NCBI RefSeq assembly: GCF_000153205.1
Contig: NZ_CH672427.1
Span: 2,188,634 to 2,252,633 of the forward strand
DNA length: 64,000 bases
Direction: 5' to 3'
From: Nitrococcus mobilis Nb-231
Lineage (GTDB): Bacteria; Pseudomonadota; Gammaproteobacteria; Nitrococcales; Nitrococcaceae
The position numbers were made by a program, and so were the translations under genes. The notes beneath the pieces are model-generated. The model made no database searches, was not told where the DNA came from, and was given only the letters and a program-made list of their open reading frames with translations. This document shows, in pieces, positions 17,696 to 26,032 of the stretch. Position 1 is the stretch's first letter. Each line of letters opens with the position of its first letter.

Positions 17696-17920
17696 TCAGC
17701 CGGCTTGCTCCATACGGCATTTTAAGGCCGCCTCAATTGCGAGGCTCCAATGCCGCGGCGAGATGCGCCACTTCTTGCACTCCTCCGGGTCGGCATCCTC
17801 GGGCGTATGCGGCTGTTGCAGCTCTTCCAGGGTTCTGTTCTCGTAACAGTCCACGGCAAAGCTCTTGGTCTGCCCGGTGAGCTCGTCTATTGGAATCATC
17901 GCGTCTTCTATTGGCTTCAT
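17696..17920 (-). CDS. Small acidic hypothetical protein
   Basis: 74 residues, not recognised. The sequence is complex and gene-like: 'MKPIEDAMIPIDELTGQTKS' at the start and 'CKKWRISPRHWSLAIEAALK' near the end. The ATG at 17920 follows an AAGGGG ribosome site; an in-frame ATG 27 bases upstream lacks one. There is no membrane segment. It is divergent from the phage-tail-like pair across an AT-rich 250-base gap. Confidence 0.55.
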   Translation of the reverse strand: MKPIEDAMIPIDELTGQTKSFAVDCYENRTLEELQQPHTPEDADPEECKKWRISPRHWSLAIEAALKCRMEQAG

Positions 17921-18171
17921 GGCCGCCCCTTTATCGCTATGGATCAAACGCCAATAATAATAGTAGAGGAGCCGTTGTGGGAAACCGGTCCGAGCTGCTT
18001 ATTTTGCAAAAAAATACAGCAGATCAAATACTTTTTATTTTCTTGCCGTTCCGAAAAATTTGAAATTCTGTAAAATCAATAGAATGGATATTGGTCCTGA
18101 TCGTATCCGAAGCCTATTCGAGCTTCCCACCAGCCAGCCCTTCTTGCAGAATTCATGATGAGGCAAAACGT

Positions 18172-18897
18172 ATGAGTACAGAGATGGGCACCGCAGCCGG
18201 AGTCGCCCGGTTCAACGATTTCGACGAGGACCCAGCCACCACGCGGGGCCTGATCTGGGGTCATCGGGCCGGTCTACTGCGCGATATGACCAAAATCACC
18301 AGAGTACCCACCGGCACCCTGGCGATTTATCCATCTGCGACCAACTACGTCGAAGTCAACCGCGAAGGCCGGGTCGTCGTCAACAAGGGCGGGTTCACCA
18401 GTGGGCACATCCCACTGCGGCAAATCACAACCGATGCCGAAAGCATTACGGAGTCGATCGACCAGCGCGCCTTGTTCATTCTCTCGTTCGACGATTTCAA
18501 GTGCGACGGCAGCATCCCTATGACCGGTGACCTGCGGATGCAGCGCAACGCCATCAAGGCGTATGCCGAGACTCTGGCCAAACCGAAGATCTTCGGCGGG
18601 GCGCTGAAGATCATCCTCTCCGTGGGGAACGTGTTCGCGGTCACGTTGACCGCCGATGTCAAGAACCTCAGCTTCGAGAGCGCCCCCGAGGGCGACAAAG
18701 CCTATTCGTTCACGCTCATCCTCACCCAGGACGAAACCGGTGGCCGCAATATCAGTTGGCCCAAAGCGGTCAAATGGCCGGGCGGCGCTGCGCCGGACAT
18801 TAGCACCGCACCTAACGGCGATACCGTGCTGCGGTTTGTCACTCTCGACGGCGGAGTGGCCTGGCGCGGCTTTCTGGCCGGCAAGGACTTCGCATGA
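18172..18897 (+). CDS. Phage tail-fibre-like protein
   Basis: 241 residues. The middle has the tail-fibre repeat style 'GTLAIYPSATNYVEVN', 'GHIPLRQITTDAESI', and the C-terminal region is the characteristic 'FTLILTQDETGGRNISWP' / 'VLRFVTLDGGVAWRGFLAGK' module found at the ends of many phage and tailocin fibre proteins. No other structural phage gene, integrase or lysis gene is near, so this is an orphan module. It overlaps the next gene by 4 bases (ATGA), implying a two-gene operon. The start is the ATG at 18172. Confidence 0.7.
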   Translation: MSTEMGTAAGVARFNDFDEDPATTRGLIWGHRAGLLRDMTKITRVPTGTLAIYPSATNYVEVNREGRVVVNKGGFTSGHIPLRQITTDAESITESIDQRALFILSFDDFKCDGSIPMTGDLRMQRNAIKAYAETLAKPKIFGGALKIILSVGNVFAVTLTADVKNLSFESAPEGDKAYSFTLILTQDETGGRNISWPKAVKWPGGAAPDISTAPNGDTVLRFVTLDGGVAWRGFLAGKDFA

Positions 18898-19607
18898 TCC
18901 CGTATCGCACGATCATGGCCACCGGCCGGCCCGCGTATCGTGACTTCGTACTGGCCGATGCACCCTATGCCTACTACCGATTCGAGCCGGCCACGGGTAC
19001 CCTCGCCGCAGACGAAACTGCCGCGCGGCGCGACGCTACCTGCCAAGGGGAGATACAATTCAGTGAACCGGGCCTGGTAGCGGGGTCTGTGGCGGCCCTT
19101 CGCTTCGGTGGCAAGGCCGCCTACCTGGACGTGCCCTTCGCACTTGATCCCACCGCATCGGCGGTGACCTTCGAGGCGTGGATTCTTACCCCGGCAACCC
19201 TACCCGAGAACGGCCGGCAGACCTTACTCGCCCAGCGCGACGGTTCGACAGCGGGGCGCCGCTGGCTCTACATCGATGCCGGCAATCACGACCAATTGGG
19301 GACCAACAGCCTGAACACAGCCCTCGGCGGTGCGCCAAGCGCCACCGGAGTGGTGACCGCGGCGGCGACACGCTACCACCTGGTATTAGAGATCACGCCG
19401 GAGAAATGGCGGCTCTATGGGAACGGCCAGGCCCAAAAAAGCGGGGAGGTGACGCCGGAAACCGCCACTGGAGCATTTGTGGTAGGGACGGACCCGTCGT
19501 TGACTCAGGAGCCGTTCCAAGGCGCCATCGATGAAATCGCCTTCTATACCCATGCCCTTGGCGGCGCGCGTGTAAAGGCTCATTATGATGCCAGCAACCA
19601 GGGGTAG
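18894..19607 (+). CDS. LamG/concanavalin-like domain protein
   Basis: 237 residues forming one LamG-type jelly-roll: 'YRFEPATGTLAADETAARRD', 'LRFGGKAAYLDVPFALDPTA', 'VTFEAWILTPATL', 'WRLYGNGQAQKSGEV' and the closing 'FQGAIDEIAFYTHAL'. Such domains bind carbohydrate, often at the tip of phage fibres or on secreted proteins. No signal peptide is present, which fits a virion-type partner of the upstream tail-fibre-like protein rather than an exported enzyme. Start at the overlapping ATG (18894) or the ATG at 18915. Confidence 0.75.
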   Translation: MIPYRTIMATGRPAYRDFVLADAPYAYYRFEPATGTLAADETAARRDATCQGEIQFSEPGLVAGSVAALRFGGKAAYLDVPFALDPTASAVTFEAWILTPATLPENGRQTLLAQRDGSTAGRRWLYIDAGNHDQLGTNSLNTALGGAPSATGVVTAAATRYHLVLEITPEKWRLYGNGQAQKSGEVTPETATGAFVVGTDPSLTQEPFQGAIDEIAFYTHALGGARVKAHYDASNQG

Positions 19608-19722
19608 TGCGAGCGCCGGCTCGACGACGCACGGCAACCCTCCGTCGCGCGCGGGCGGTAAAGCGCCGTTGCGTTGCCTTGACCGTGCAGCCATTCACGC
19701 CGTTACGTATTGACTACGCTTG

Positions 19723-20784
19723 ATGGGCTTGAAGTTCAAAGACGATATCAATATAGGCCGTCGGCAGTTTCTGTACCGGTTGGCCGGAGTGGCTGGTGGC
19801 CTGCTGGTCGCCACCTTGGATCAATCGAGCGCATGCGCCGCTTCACGCCGCGGCAGCGGCGCGGATGAAGGTGCGCCTGAGGCGTCTTTCTCCCAAGCCG
19901 ACAATGCCTTTTCCACATACGAATTGGCTGCTGACGGCAGCCCGCTGATCGGCCGGGCCCATCGAGTAAGCGTATGTGCCGACGAGACTTTGCTCGATAT
20001 CGGCCGGCGTTTCGATCTGGGCTATTGGGATATCGTTCTGGCGAATCCGGGGATCGATATCTGGATGCCCGGTGTCGGCACGCGGGCGCTCATACCCAGG
20101 AAATTCATTCTCCCCCGCGCCCCCCGAGAGGGCATCGTCATAAATATCCCGGAGCTGAGGCTGTACTATTATCCGCCGGCCGCCAAGGGTAAAGCTCGGC
20201 AGGTCATTACCCATCCGGTCGGCCTCGGCCGGCAGGACTGGGCCACACCACTCGGCCGCGCCTCGGTCGTTGAAAAAATCCCGCAGCCGACCTGGTATCC
20301 GCCGGCCTCCATTCGTGCCGAGCATGCCGCTCGAGGAGAAAAGTTGCCTGGGATCGTGCCGCCGGGCCCGAACAACCCGCTCGGCGAGTACGTGCTACTC
20401 CTAAGTATTCCGGGCTATTTGATCCACGGCACCAATAAACCCTATGGCGTTGGAATGCGAGTATCTCACGGGTGCATACGGCTCTACCCGGAGGACATCG
20501 CCCGCTTTTTCGCTCGAGTGAGCCGGAAAACGCCGGTGCATATCGTCGACCAGCCCTACAAACTCGCTTGGCACCAAGGTGAACTTTGGCTCGAAGTGCA
20601 GCCATCGCCTGAGGCGGATGACTTCACCAGTATGAACCGGGAGCGACATCTGGCCATGCTCGCGCGACTACACCAGGAAGTGGAGCACACGGCTCACGCC
20701 GCCGGCTACACTGTCGCCCACCGCGAATTCGATTTGCAGTTGCGCCGCTTCTCGGGCGTGCCCGAGCCAGTGCCCCTCATATGA
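19723..20784 (+). CDS. L,D-transpeptidase (YkuD) with Tat-type signal
   Basis: 353 residues. A twin-arginine export signal 'GRRQFLYRLAGVAGGLLVA' is followed by a LysM-like segment (about 75-130) and a YkuD catalytic domain with 'YLIHGTNKPYGVGMRVSHGC' (His and the nucleophile Cys in SHGCIRL). Such enzymes form 3-3 peptidoglycan cross-links or attach lipoproteins to the wall in the periplasm. The order LysM then YkuD is that of ErfK/YbiS-group proteins. Most relatives use Sec signals, so the Tat-like signal is slightly unusual. Monocistronic by position. Confidence 0.92.
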   Translation: MGLKFKDDINIGRRQFLYRLAGVAGGLLVATLDQSSACAASRRGSGADEGAPEASFSQADNAFSTYELAADGSPLIGRAHRVSVCADETLLDIGRRFDLGYWDIVLANPGIDIWMPGVGTRALIPRKFILPRAPREGIVINIPELRLYYYPPAAKGKARQVITHPVGLGRQDWATPLGRASVVEKIPQPTWYPPASIRAEHAARGEKLPGIVPPGPNNPLGEYVLLLSIPGYLIHGTNKPYGVGMRVSHGCIRLYPEDIARFFARVSRKTPVHIVDQPYKLAWHQGELWLEVQPSPEADDFTSMNRERHLAMLARLHQEVEHTAHAAGYTVAHREFDLQLRRFSGVPEPVPLI

Positions 20785-20865
20785 ACCGGACCCGGCGCGA
20801 GGATACCCGGCCAGGCCGGCAGCCAATACAGCACGGGGTCGAGATGATCCCCAATCCACCACGCT

Positions 20866-21744
20866 ATGGCTTGGCTCCCGCTCGCCTTACTTAGCGCGTT
20901 CAGCCTGGCTTCGGCGGACGCCTGCTCGAAAAAATTCCTGCCCAGCTACCGTGCCCGCGAAATGGTGCTGGTGCGATTTGCCTATTCCGCGCTGTTATTG
21001 GCGCCATTGCTTTATTTCAGCCCACTGCCGGCGGTACCACCGGCGTTTTGGGGTTGGCTTGCGCTGGCCTTGCCGCTGGAAATCCTCGCCATGCTGCTCT
21101 ATATGCAGGCGATCCGTGACAGCCCGCTCTCGCTCACCCTGCCTTATCTCGCGTTTACCCCCGTATTCACAACCTTGGCGGGTTATCTGCTGCTGGGCGA
21201 GCGGATTTCGACACAGGGCTTGCTCGGTATCGTCCTGGTCGTCAGCGGTGCTTACCTCCTCAATCTAGAGGCCTCCGGCACACCCGGGAGAGATCACCTG
21301 AGCAAGCCTTTGCGCGCCATTGCGAACGAGCGCGGCTCCCGTATGATGCTCGCAGTGGCGATTATTTACGGATTAACCTCGGTGATCGGCAAGATCGAGC
21401 TGCAGTACGCCTCGCCTTGGAGCTTCGCGGCCATCTACTTCGTCTTGCTGGGCCTGTTGAGCCTGGTCTTGTTCGCTTGCTCGAGCCCTCGGCCGCGGGT
21501 ACTGCACGTGCTCGGGCGCAAACCGGCGATTCACCTATTGATCGGTGGCCTGTTCACGGCCATGATCGTCACTCACTTCATGGCGCTCGAGCAGGTCGCG
21601 ACGGCTTATATGATCTCGGCTAAGCGCACCAGCATCCTCTTCGGCATGCTCTACGGCGCACTGCTATTCGGTGAGCAAGGCTTGCTCAGACGCTTGACCG
21701 CCGGCGCCCTTATGGTGGTAGGGGTAACCCTTCTCGCTGTTTAG
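20866..21744 (+). CDS. EamA/DMT-family transporter
   Basis: 292 residues, almost entirely hydrophobic, with about ten membrane segments and the internal duplication of EamA permeases. The first half ends with 'FTTLAGYLLLGERISTQGLL' and the second with 'ISAKRTSILFGMLYGALLFG', the paired motifs before the last helices of each repeat. Substrate unknown; relatives export amino acids, metabolites or drugs. It ends about 50 bases before the oppositely oriented molbindin gene. Confidence 0.88.
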   Translation: MAWLPLALLSAFSLASADACSKKFLPSYRAREMVLVRFAYSALLLAPLLYFSPLPAVPPAFWGWLALALPLEILAMLLYMQAIRDSPLSLTLPYLAFTPVFTTLAGYLLLGERISTQGLLGIVLVVSGAYLLNLEASGTPGRDHLSKPLRAIANERGSRMMLAVAIIYGLTSVIGKIELQYASPWSFAAIYFVLLGLLSLVLFACSSPRPRVLHVLGRKPAIHLLIGGLFTAMIVTHFMALEQVATAYMISAKRTSILFGMLYGALLFGEQGLLRRLTAGALMVVGVTLLAV

Positions 21745-21793
21745 TAGCGAGAAGCATACTCTCGGGTTGGCCGGCGACAGCCCTACACGTTCG

Positions 21794-22009
21794 TTAATCG
21801 ACGGCCACCATGACATGGGAGGCTTTGATGACGGCATAGCAGGTTTTCCCCAGCGCTAGGCCGAGCTTGTTGGCGGAATCCTTCGAGATGATGGAGACGA
21901 CCTTATCACCGCCCGGCAACTCGATGACGACCTCCGTGTTGACGGCTCCGACGTTGACATCTACGACTTTACCCTTGAGGGCATTCCGAGCGCTGATGTT
22001 CATCTGCAT
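21794..22009 (-). CDS. Molbindin (single TOBE/Mop domain)
   Basis: 71 residues, one Mop/TOBE domain: 'SARNALKGKVVDVNVGAVNT', 'VVSIISKDSANKLGL', 'CYAVIKASHVMVAVD'. Small Mop proteins assemble into rings that store molybdate or tungstate in the cytoplasm. It lies 37 bases downstream of modA on the same strand and is therefore presumably under the same molybdate control. Confidence 0.93.
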   Translation of the reverse strand: MQMNISARNALKGKVVDVNVGAVNTEVVIELPGGDKVVSIISKDSANKLGLALGKTCYAVIKASHVMVAVD

Positions 22010-22046
22010 GACAGTTTGTCCTTTTTAAGGTCTACTTTTGATAAAC

Positions 22047-22868
22047 CTACTCGGCGACGACCACCCGATGCGGCTTGTTTATGCCCGCAGGCACCTCATA
22101 GCCGTAGGATTGAATTATCTGGCCTGCCCGCGGTCCACGGATGAACTCCAGGAAGGCTCGGGCCACCGGTATGTCCTGAATCAAGACGGCCTGCTGAACG
22201 ATGGGCTCATAGAATGTGGAGGGCACCGGCCAATAGCTGCCCTGCACGGCCTGACCGGGCCGCTGGATCTGCGAAAGCGCCATGAAGCCGAGCGACACAC
22301 TGCCACTCGCGATCAACTGGTGCGTCTGCCCGATGTTCTGCCCCATCACTAACCGATCGCCCCGCTGCAGGGTTTCCCAAAGGCCGAGTTTCCGCAATGT
22401 CTGCTGCGCGGCCAGGCCGTAGGGGGCGAGTTTTGGGTTAGCGAGAGCGATGTGCTCATAGCCACCTTCGCGCAACACATTGCCATTGCCGAGCATATAG
22501 TCCGGCTTTGTACTCCACAGCACGAGCTTGCCCTCGGCATAGGTGAAGCGACTGCCCGGCACGATGGCACCGTCTTGCTCCAGGCGCCTCGGGCGCTCCA
22601 CATCGGCGGCGAAGAAGGCATCGAACGGCGCGCCGTGACGAATCTGGGCGTAGAACAGGCCCGTCGAACCAAAGCTGAGCTTGATCCGGTCACCGGTTTC
22701 CTGCTCGAATGCGGCGACGAGTTGCTTGGCGGGCGCCTGAAAGTTGGAGGCCACGGCGATTTTCGCCACGCCGGCCCAGGCCGCACCGTGGCCGAGTAAA
22801 ATCACGCCGACCACCCAGGGGACCACACCCGCCCAGTTCCTCAACCGGTGGCCCCAAAAGCCTCTCAT
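22047..22868 (-). CDS. modA: Molybdate ABC transporter, periplasmic binding protein
   Basis: 273 residues with an N-terminal signal sequence ending near 'GHGAAWAGVAKIAVASNF', then the ModA fold ('FGSTGLFYAQIRHGAPFDAFF', 'ANPKLAPYGLAAQQTL', 'SGSVSLGFMALSQI'). The ATG at 22868 has a GGGAGA ribosome site; an upstream in-frame start is not supported. It captures molybdate for a ModBC permease, but neither modB nor modC is adjacent: the next same-strand gene is the molbindin. Confidence 0.93.
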   Translation of the reverse strand: MRGFWGHRLRNWAGVVPWVVGVILLGHGAAWAGVAKIAVASNFQAPAKQLVAAFEQETGDRIKLSFGSTGLFYAQIRHGAPFDAFFAADVERPRRLEQDGAIVPGSRFTYAEGKLVLWSTKPDYMLGNGNVLREGGYEHIALANPKLAPYGLAAQQTLRKLGLWETLQRGDRLVMGQNIGQTHQLIASGSVSLGFMALSQIQRPGQAVQGSYWPVPSTFYEPIVQQAVLIQDIPVARAFLEFIRGPRAGQIIQSYGYEVPAGINKPHRVVVAE

Positions 22869-22956
22869 ATTGTTCTCCCATGTTGTCAGGTTCGGGGGGA
22901 TGTGCTGAAACACGGGCGCATTGCGCCCCACCGTTATGTGCCATTATTCATAGCGT

Positions 22957-22989
22957 CGTTATATTCTATATTGCATAGCGCCATGTCAA
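22957..22989 (-). promoter_or_regulatory. modA promoter with ModE-like operator
   Basis: CGTTATAT-N8-GCATAGCG at 22957-22980 closely resembles the ModE palindrome of the E. coli modA promoter (CGTTATAT-N8-AYATAACG style, 24 bases). Overlapping it on the minus strand are TTGACA (complement of 22984-22989) and TAGAAT (complement of 22963-22968), spaced 15 bases. Molybdate-loaded ModE binding here would block the promoter. The 240 bases between this site and paaF hold no convincing gene. Confidence 0.6.
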
Positions 22990-23221
22990 GCACCCGGCTA
23001 GGTGCAGCGAACGCAGTCACCCACGTTGATCGGCCTGAGACCCTTCGCGAGGTCGCGAATCATAGCGGCTGGCTGGTAACAAGTGCCGATCCGGCATCGC
23101 CTTGCCCTATGCAAGATATCGGCTCGGAAGTACGGGTGAAGGGAATGCAATTGCCCGTCCGCTACGGAGCTGCATCCGCGCCAAACGGACGCTTCCGTAG
23201 CTCGGGCCGAGGGCACACCGC

Positions 23222-24007
23222 TTAGCGATGCTTAAATTTCGGCGCGCGTTTAGCCACAAAGGCGGCCATGCCTTCCTTATGATCCTCGGTAGCGAAGGTG
23301 GACTGAAACAGCCGGCGTTCCAATTGCAGCCCTTCCCGCAGCCCGGTTTCGAAGGCCTCGTTGACGGCCTCCTTGATCATCATCGTTATGGGCAGCGAAT
23401 GCGAGGCGATGGTGGCCGCCGTCTGTTGCGCCTCCGCCAATAGCTCGGCCGCCGGCACGACCCGGGAAACTAGCCCGGCACGCTCGGCCTCCGCGGCATC
23501 CATCAGCCGCCCGGTCAGGCACAACTCCATAGCCTTCGACTTGCCCACCGCCCGTGCCAATCGCTGCGTACCACCGGCACCGGGCATCGTGCCGATGGTG
23601 ATCTCCGGCTGGCCGAACCGCGCGGTATCGGCGGCGATGATCAGATCACAGGCCATCGCCAGCTCGCAACCGCCGCCCAGCGCATAGCCGGCCACCGCGG
23701 CGATGATGGGCTTGCGCGCCCGCCGCGCGGCGCTCCAGCCTGCGGCGCTGGGGAAATCGCGGCGGAACACGTCAAAGAAGTTCTGCGCTTGCAGCTCCTT
23801 GATATCGGCGCCGGCGGCAAACGCCTTATCACTGCCGGTGATCACGAGACAGCCGATCCCATCGTCGCCATCGAACTCGGCGATGGCCGTCCCGAGTTCG
23901 TCCATGAGCTCGTCGGACAAGGCGTTCAGCGCCTCCGGCCGGTTCAGCGTAATGAGCGCCACCCGCTCGCGAGATTCGATCAAAATGCATCGATAGCTCA
24001 TGCGCAT
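23222..24007 (-). CDS. paaF: Enoyl-CoA hydratase (2,3-dehydroadipyl-CoA hydratase, PaaF-like)
   Basis: 261 residues of crotonase fold. The oxyanion-hole motif '[11 protein letters not shown]' and the catalytic Glu region '[15 protein letters not shown]' and '[17 protein letters not shown]' are intact, so two-Glu hydratase chemistry is expected. In the phenylacetate pathway PaaF hydrates 2,3-dehydroadipyl-CoA; general short-chain enoyl-CoA hydratases are close relatives, so the assignment rests on its place directly after paaN (52-base gap) beside paaGHIJ. The start is 24007 or the internal ATG at 23998. Confidence 0.8.
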   Translation of the reverse strand: MRMSYRCILIESRERVALITLNRPEALNALSDELMDELGTAIAEFDGDDGIGCLVITGSDKAFAAGADIKELQAQNFFDVFRRDFPSAAGWSAARRARKPIIAAVAGYALGGGCELAMACDLIIAADTARFGQPEITIGTMPGAGGTQRLARAVGKSKAMELCLTGRLMDAAEAERAGLVSRVVPAAELLAEAQQTAATIASHSLPITMMIKEAVNEAFETGLREGLQLERRLFQSTFATEDHKEGMAAFVAKRAPKFKHR

Positions 24008-24059
24008 ACCTCTTCATCGCGGCCCGGTACGTGTGCTTAATCGGGCGGTCTGCTCCGGA

Positions 24060-25727
24060 TCAGACCGCATGCCGCCGAGTCTGCACCACGCGGAAGCGGT
24101 TGGCGACGAAGGCGGCATCACAGAGACAGGCATTGGCTGCCGGGTTCGCGCCGGTAGCGTGGAAGTCACTGAAGGCGGCCGATTGATTGACGTAGACACC
24201 ATCGGTGAGATTGCAGGACAGCGCCACCCCAGCCTCCAGCGCGGCGTGCTGCGTGCGCTCCAGCACGGCGGCCTCAGTGGCGTAGACCGACCAGGTAATC
24301 GCCCCATGTGCCAAAGCCGACCCGCGCGAGCGTTCGATGCTCTCGTCAGTGGACTCGGTGGCAACGACGAAGGCGATCGGGCCGAACCATTCCCGATCGT
24401 AGCGGTCGCTCGGTTCGGCGCCCACCTTGAGCAGCAGCGGCGTGTGTACGCGTGCATCCGCAAACCGTGGGTGCCCCCGCGGCTCGGAGGCCAACACCAC
24501 CTCACCGAGCCGCGCCGCTTCCGCGATGCGCCGGGCGGTGTTCTCGGACTGAAGGGCGCCCAACAACTCGGCGGCCCGCTCACCGTCAGCGAGCAGCCGT
24601 GTGATGCCCTCGGCGATGGCCTGGGCGAACTCATCGGCGCCGAGCCAGCCCTGCTCCGTCTCGATCCCGTCGCGCGGTACGTAGATATTCTGCGGCGTGG
24701 TGCACATCTGCCCCGAGTAGAGGCTGAGCGAGAAAGCAAGATTATGCACCAGGCCTTGCAGATTGTCGGTGGAGTCGACAATCACCGAGTTCACGCCCGC
24801 CTTCTCCGTATAGAGCTGGGCTTGGCGGCAGTGCTCCTCCAGCCAGTTGCCAAAGGCCGTGCTCCCGGTGTAGTCAATCAAACGGATCTCGGGACGCCGC
24901 GCCAGCTCCTTGGTGACCGGCGCCTCGCGGCTGTCCGCCACGAGTGCAACGAGCCAGGGGTCGAAGCCGGCCTCCGCCAACACCTCCTGCGCCACCTCTA
25001 CGGTGAGTGCCAACGGCAGCACGGTTGCCGGATGCGGCTTGACCATGACCGGATTGCCGGTCACCAGGCTTGCGAACAAGCCCGGATAACCGTTCCAGGT
25101 CGGAAAAGTCGAAACCCCGATCAGCAACGCCAGCCCGCGCGGAACCACATGAAAAGTCTTGTCCATGCGCAGCGGCTCGTGCTTGCCCTGGGGCTTAATC
25201 CAGCGGCTGTGCGGCGGGATCCGGCTCATCGCCTCGTAGGCGTAAGCGATGGCCTCCAACCCCCGATCCTGGGCATGGGTCGCGCCGGCTTGAAAGGCCA
25301 TAACGAAACCCTGGCCGGTGGTGTGCATAACCGCCTGTGCCATCTCGAAGCTGCGCTTGTTCAGCCTCGCCAGGATCTCTAGGCACACGCCCGCACGAGC
25401 CTCGGCACCGGCGTCACGCCAGGCGGGTAAAGACGCCTGCATGGCCGGCAGGAGCTGATCGAGCTCGGTCTTGGGATAGCGCACGCCGAGGCCAAAACCA
25501 TACGGTGAGACCTCGTCGCCGACATCGGCCACGCTACCCGGCTGCTGCAGCACGAAACGCTGGTGCAGCCGGCCCTCGAAGGCCGCCTGGCCGGCAGCGG
25601 CGGCGGCCTCGCCATAGATTTTGCCGCTCGGAACCTCGGGGTACGGGCTCCAATAATCGCGGCAGCGCGTGATTTCGATGGCCTGCTCCAGAGTGGCGCG
25701 ATGCTTAGTGAAAAACTCCTGGCTCAT
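24060..25727 (-). CDS. paaN: Phenylacetic acid degradation protein PaaN (aldehyde dehydrogenase type)
   Basis: 555 residues of the PaaN family that has only the aldehyde-dehydrogenase half and no C-terminal MaoC hydratase. Visible marks are 'GVSTFPTWNGYPGLFASLV', 'DYTGSTAFGNWLEEHC' and 'SLYSGQMCTTPQNIYVPRDG', where the Cys is the ALDH nucleophile. It would oxidise the ring-cleavage semialdehyde formed by an oxepin-CoA hydrolase, an activity that must then come from another protein. The ATG at 25727 has a GAGGAGG ribosome site; an in-frame extension to 25841 crosses the promoter and is rejected. Confidence 0.88.
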   Translation of the reverse strand: MSQEFFTKHRATLEQAIEITRCRDYWSPYPEVPSGKIYGEAAAAAGQAAFEGRLHQRFVLQQPGSVADVGDEVSPYGFGLGVRYPKTELDQLLPAMQASLPAWRDAGAEARAGVCLEILARLNKRSFEMAQAVMHTTGQGFVMAFQAGATHAQDRGLEAIAYAYEAMSRIPPHSRWIKPQGKHEPLRMDKTFHVVPRGLALLIGVSTFPTWNGYPGLFASLVTGNPVMVKPHPATVLPLALTVEVAQEVLAEAGFDPWLVALVADSREAPVTKELARRPEIRLIDYTGSTAFGNWLEEHCRQAQLYTEKAGVNSVIVDSTDNLQGLVHNLAFSLSLYSGQMCTTPQNIYVPRDGIETEQGWLGADEFAQAIAEGITRLLADGERAAELLGALQSENTARRIAEAARLGEVVLASEPRGHPRFADARVHTPLLLKVGAEPSDRYDREWFGPIAFVVATESTDESIERSRGSALAHGAITWSVYATEAAVLERTQHAALEAGVALSCNLTDGVYVNQSAAFSDFHATGANPAANACLCDAAFVANRFRVVQTRRHAV

Positions 25728-25779
25728 GGCGCCTCCTCGACTGGCCGCCCGCTCGGGCGGGAGTTCAACTCCTGTTTGC

Positions 25780-25808
25780 AATATTGATACGTATTTGTCT
25801 TGTGTCAA
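25780..25808 (-). promoter_or_regulatory. Predicted promoter of paaN-paaF
   Basis: On the minus strand TTGACA (complement of 25803-25808), 17-base spacer, AATATT (complement of 25780-25785), about 55 bases before paaN. It lies inside the PaaX-like operator. The 305-base paaN/paaG gap (25728-26032) contains nothing else I can name; the paaG promoter could not be placed. Confidence 0.5.
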
Positions 25809-25823
25809 TTCGTTTTTGTATCT
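25785..25823. promoter_or_regulatory. PaaX-like operator, paaN/paaG divergent region
   Basis: TGATAC-N27-GTATCT, an inverted repeat with one mismatch and the same 27-base spacing as the site at 12159-12197. It spans the predicted paaN promoter and lies between the divergent paaN-paaF and paaGHIJ operons. Confidence 0.55.
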
Positions 25824-26032
25824 CATCGGCACACTGCCCACTCATGGCCAACCCGCCGTGCGCTGCGGCGGCCGTCAGCCGCAACAGGCCCCATCGCAGG
25901 CTTATGGCATGAGCCGCCGATACGCTTCTATACTCGCAGGAGGGCACGTCGGTGTGGCCGCAATAGCGCAATGCCGTCGAACCCCGCCGCGACAGCGTCG
26001 AAGTGCAAACGCCGTTTAGGAACGCTGCTGCC

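Noticed and set aside
22981..23221. Short plus-strand frame in the modA-paaF gap
   Set aside because: About 80 codons without ribosome site or motif; the region is better explained as upstream DNA of the modA promoter.
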